Below, piece after piece: positions 14,451-14,848 of a stretch of 14,848 bases of DNA (positions are counted from its first letter, which is position 1; each line of letters starts with the position of its first letter). Both the position numbers and the translations under genes were made by a program. The notes under the pieces were generated by a model that worked only from the letters and a program-made list of their open reading frames with translations, ran no database searches and had not been told where the DNA came from. Source of the DNA: Sediminibacterium ginsengisoli (GTDB lineage: Bacteria > Bacteroidota > Bacteroidia > Chitinophagales > Chitinophagaceae); assembly GCA_943324415.2 (NCBI GenBank), contig CALPLN020000028.1, positions 1-14,848 of the forward strand, read 5' to 3'.

Positions 14451-14848
14451 ATGCCTACTTTTTGTATAAAAAAAACACTTGCTTTAACCTGTATCCTAAG
14501 CGCTAGTTTTCTTTCAATAACAACGCATGCCCAAACCCTTCCAGTTAAGAAAGACACGGTTTTGTCTCAAAGACAAAAAGACCGTTTGTTTTTGAAGCGA
14601 GACGGTGTAGACCGTGTGGCCAAGTTTAAAAAGGAGTTCACCAAAACCTGGAACAAGGTATTCATTGATTTTACGGACAACAATGTTATGTTGATGGCGG
14701 GGATGAACTTTGCTAAGCAAAATATCCGTGCCAATGATTACAGCTCGCCCTTTGTGTATGCGGTGGAGCAAAAAGATGTTTACAAGCCAGGTTTTATGGC
14801 GGGTTTTAGGGTAGATGGCAAATACAAGGAAAAACATCCTTATGCAGT
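14451..14848 (+). CDS. Secreted, probably outer-membrane protein (partial, 3' end missing)
   Basis: Translation by eye from ATG 14451 gives 132 codons open to the right edge. The first 27 residues are a clear signal peptide: MPTFCIKKTL, then a hydrophobic core, then THA before QTLP. The mature part starts with a charged segment (KKDTVLSQRQKDRLFLKRDGVDR). It then shows alternating hydrophobic/polar stretches with aromatic residues (KVFIDFTDNNVMLMAGMNFAK, FMAGFRVDGKYKEKHPYA), as in outer-membrane beta-barrels. I do not recognise a specific family. It is on the same strand as the two-component genes but separated by 165 bases with its own possible promoter. The coding sequence is noticeably more GC-rich than the regulator gene before it. 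Confidence 0.7.
   Translation, partial: MPTFCIKKTLALTCILSASFLSITTHAQTLPVKKDTVLSQRQKDRLFLKRDGVDRVAKFKKEFTKTWNKVFIDFTDNNVMLMAGMNFAKQNIRANDYSSPFVYAVEQKDVYKPGFMAGFRVDGKYKEKHPYA

Noticed and set aside
14514..14837. Minus-strand open frame of 107 codons at the right end
   Set aside because: It lies antisense to the plus-strand gene from 14451, which has a clear signal peptide. The minus-strand translation shows no recognisable domain.

Overview
The window looks like chromosomal DNA from a member of the Bacteroidota, probably the Chitinophagaceae. The evidence is the low GC content, start sites mostly without Shine-Dalgarno sequences, promoter-like TTG / TAnnTTTG pairs, a FISUMP-domain lipoprotein-type paralogue, a HisKA_2 kinase with a TPR-like sensor region, and secreted proteins whose signal peptides end in AQ. 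The genus is an inference, not a demonstrated fact.

Layout. Positions 1-830 (minus) hold the 5' part of a FAD-dependent amine-oxidase/protoporphyrinogen-oxidase-like flavoprotein. Divergent from it is elaA (892-1353), a GNAT acetyltransferase whose promoter lies so close to the start codon that the mRNA may be leaderless. Next on the minus strand is uvrA (1379-4216). It is full length and conserved, but is interrupted by one in-frame TAG immediately before the second Walker A motif. Divergent from uvrA is an overlapping pair: a membrane PAP2 phosphatase (4310-4945) and a secreted nucleotide pyrophosphatase/phosphodiesterase (4929-6203).

Positions 6215-11483 (minus) form a two-gene unit. The first gene encodes a 1539-residue secreted fibre-like protein. 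It has an N-terminal Bacteroidota secreted domain, a block of 16-residue repeats, four exactly 152-residue modules resembling phage tail-fibre sequence arranged as a duplicated pair, and a phage-structural-protein-like C-terminus. The second gene encodes a small secreted FISUMP protein. Divergent from this unit is a tightly linked two-component system: a histidine kinase (11716-13689) and a LuxR-type response regulator (13692-14285). A 13-bp perfect palindrome lies in the shared intergenic region, inside a sigma70-like promoter for the fibre gene, so the two-component system may control the fibre operon. The window ends in the 5' part of a secreted, probably outer-membrane, protein (14451 onward).

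The most notable observations are the single amber codon in an otherwise intact uvrA, and the phage-fibre-like surface protein with its higher-order duplication beside a dedicated-looking regulator. No tRNA, rRNA, CRISPR array, insertion sequence or prophage gene cluster was seen.
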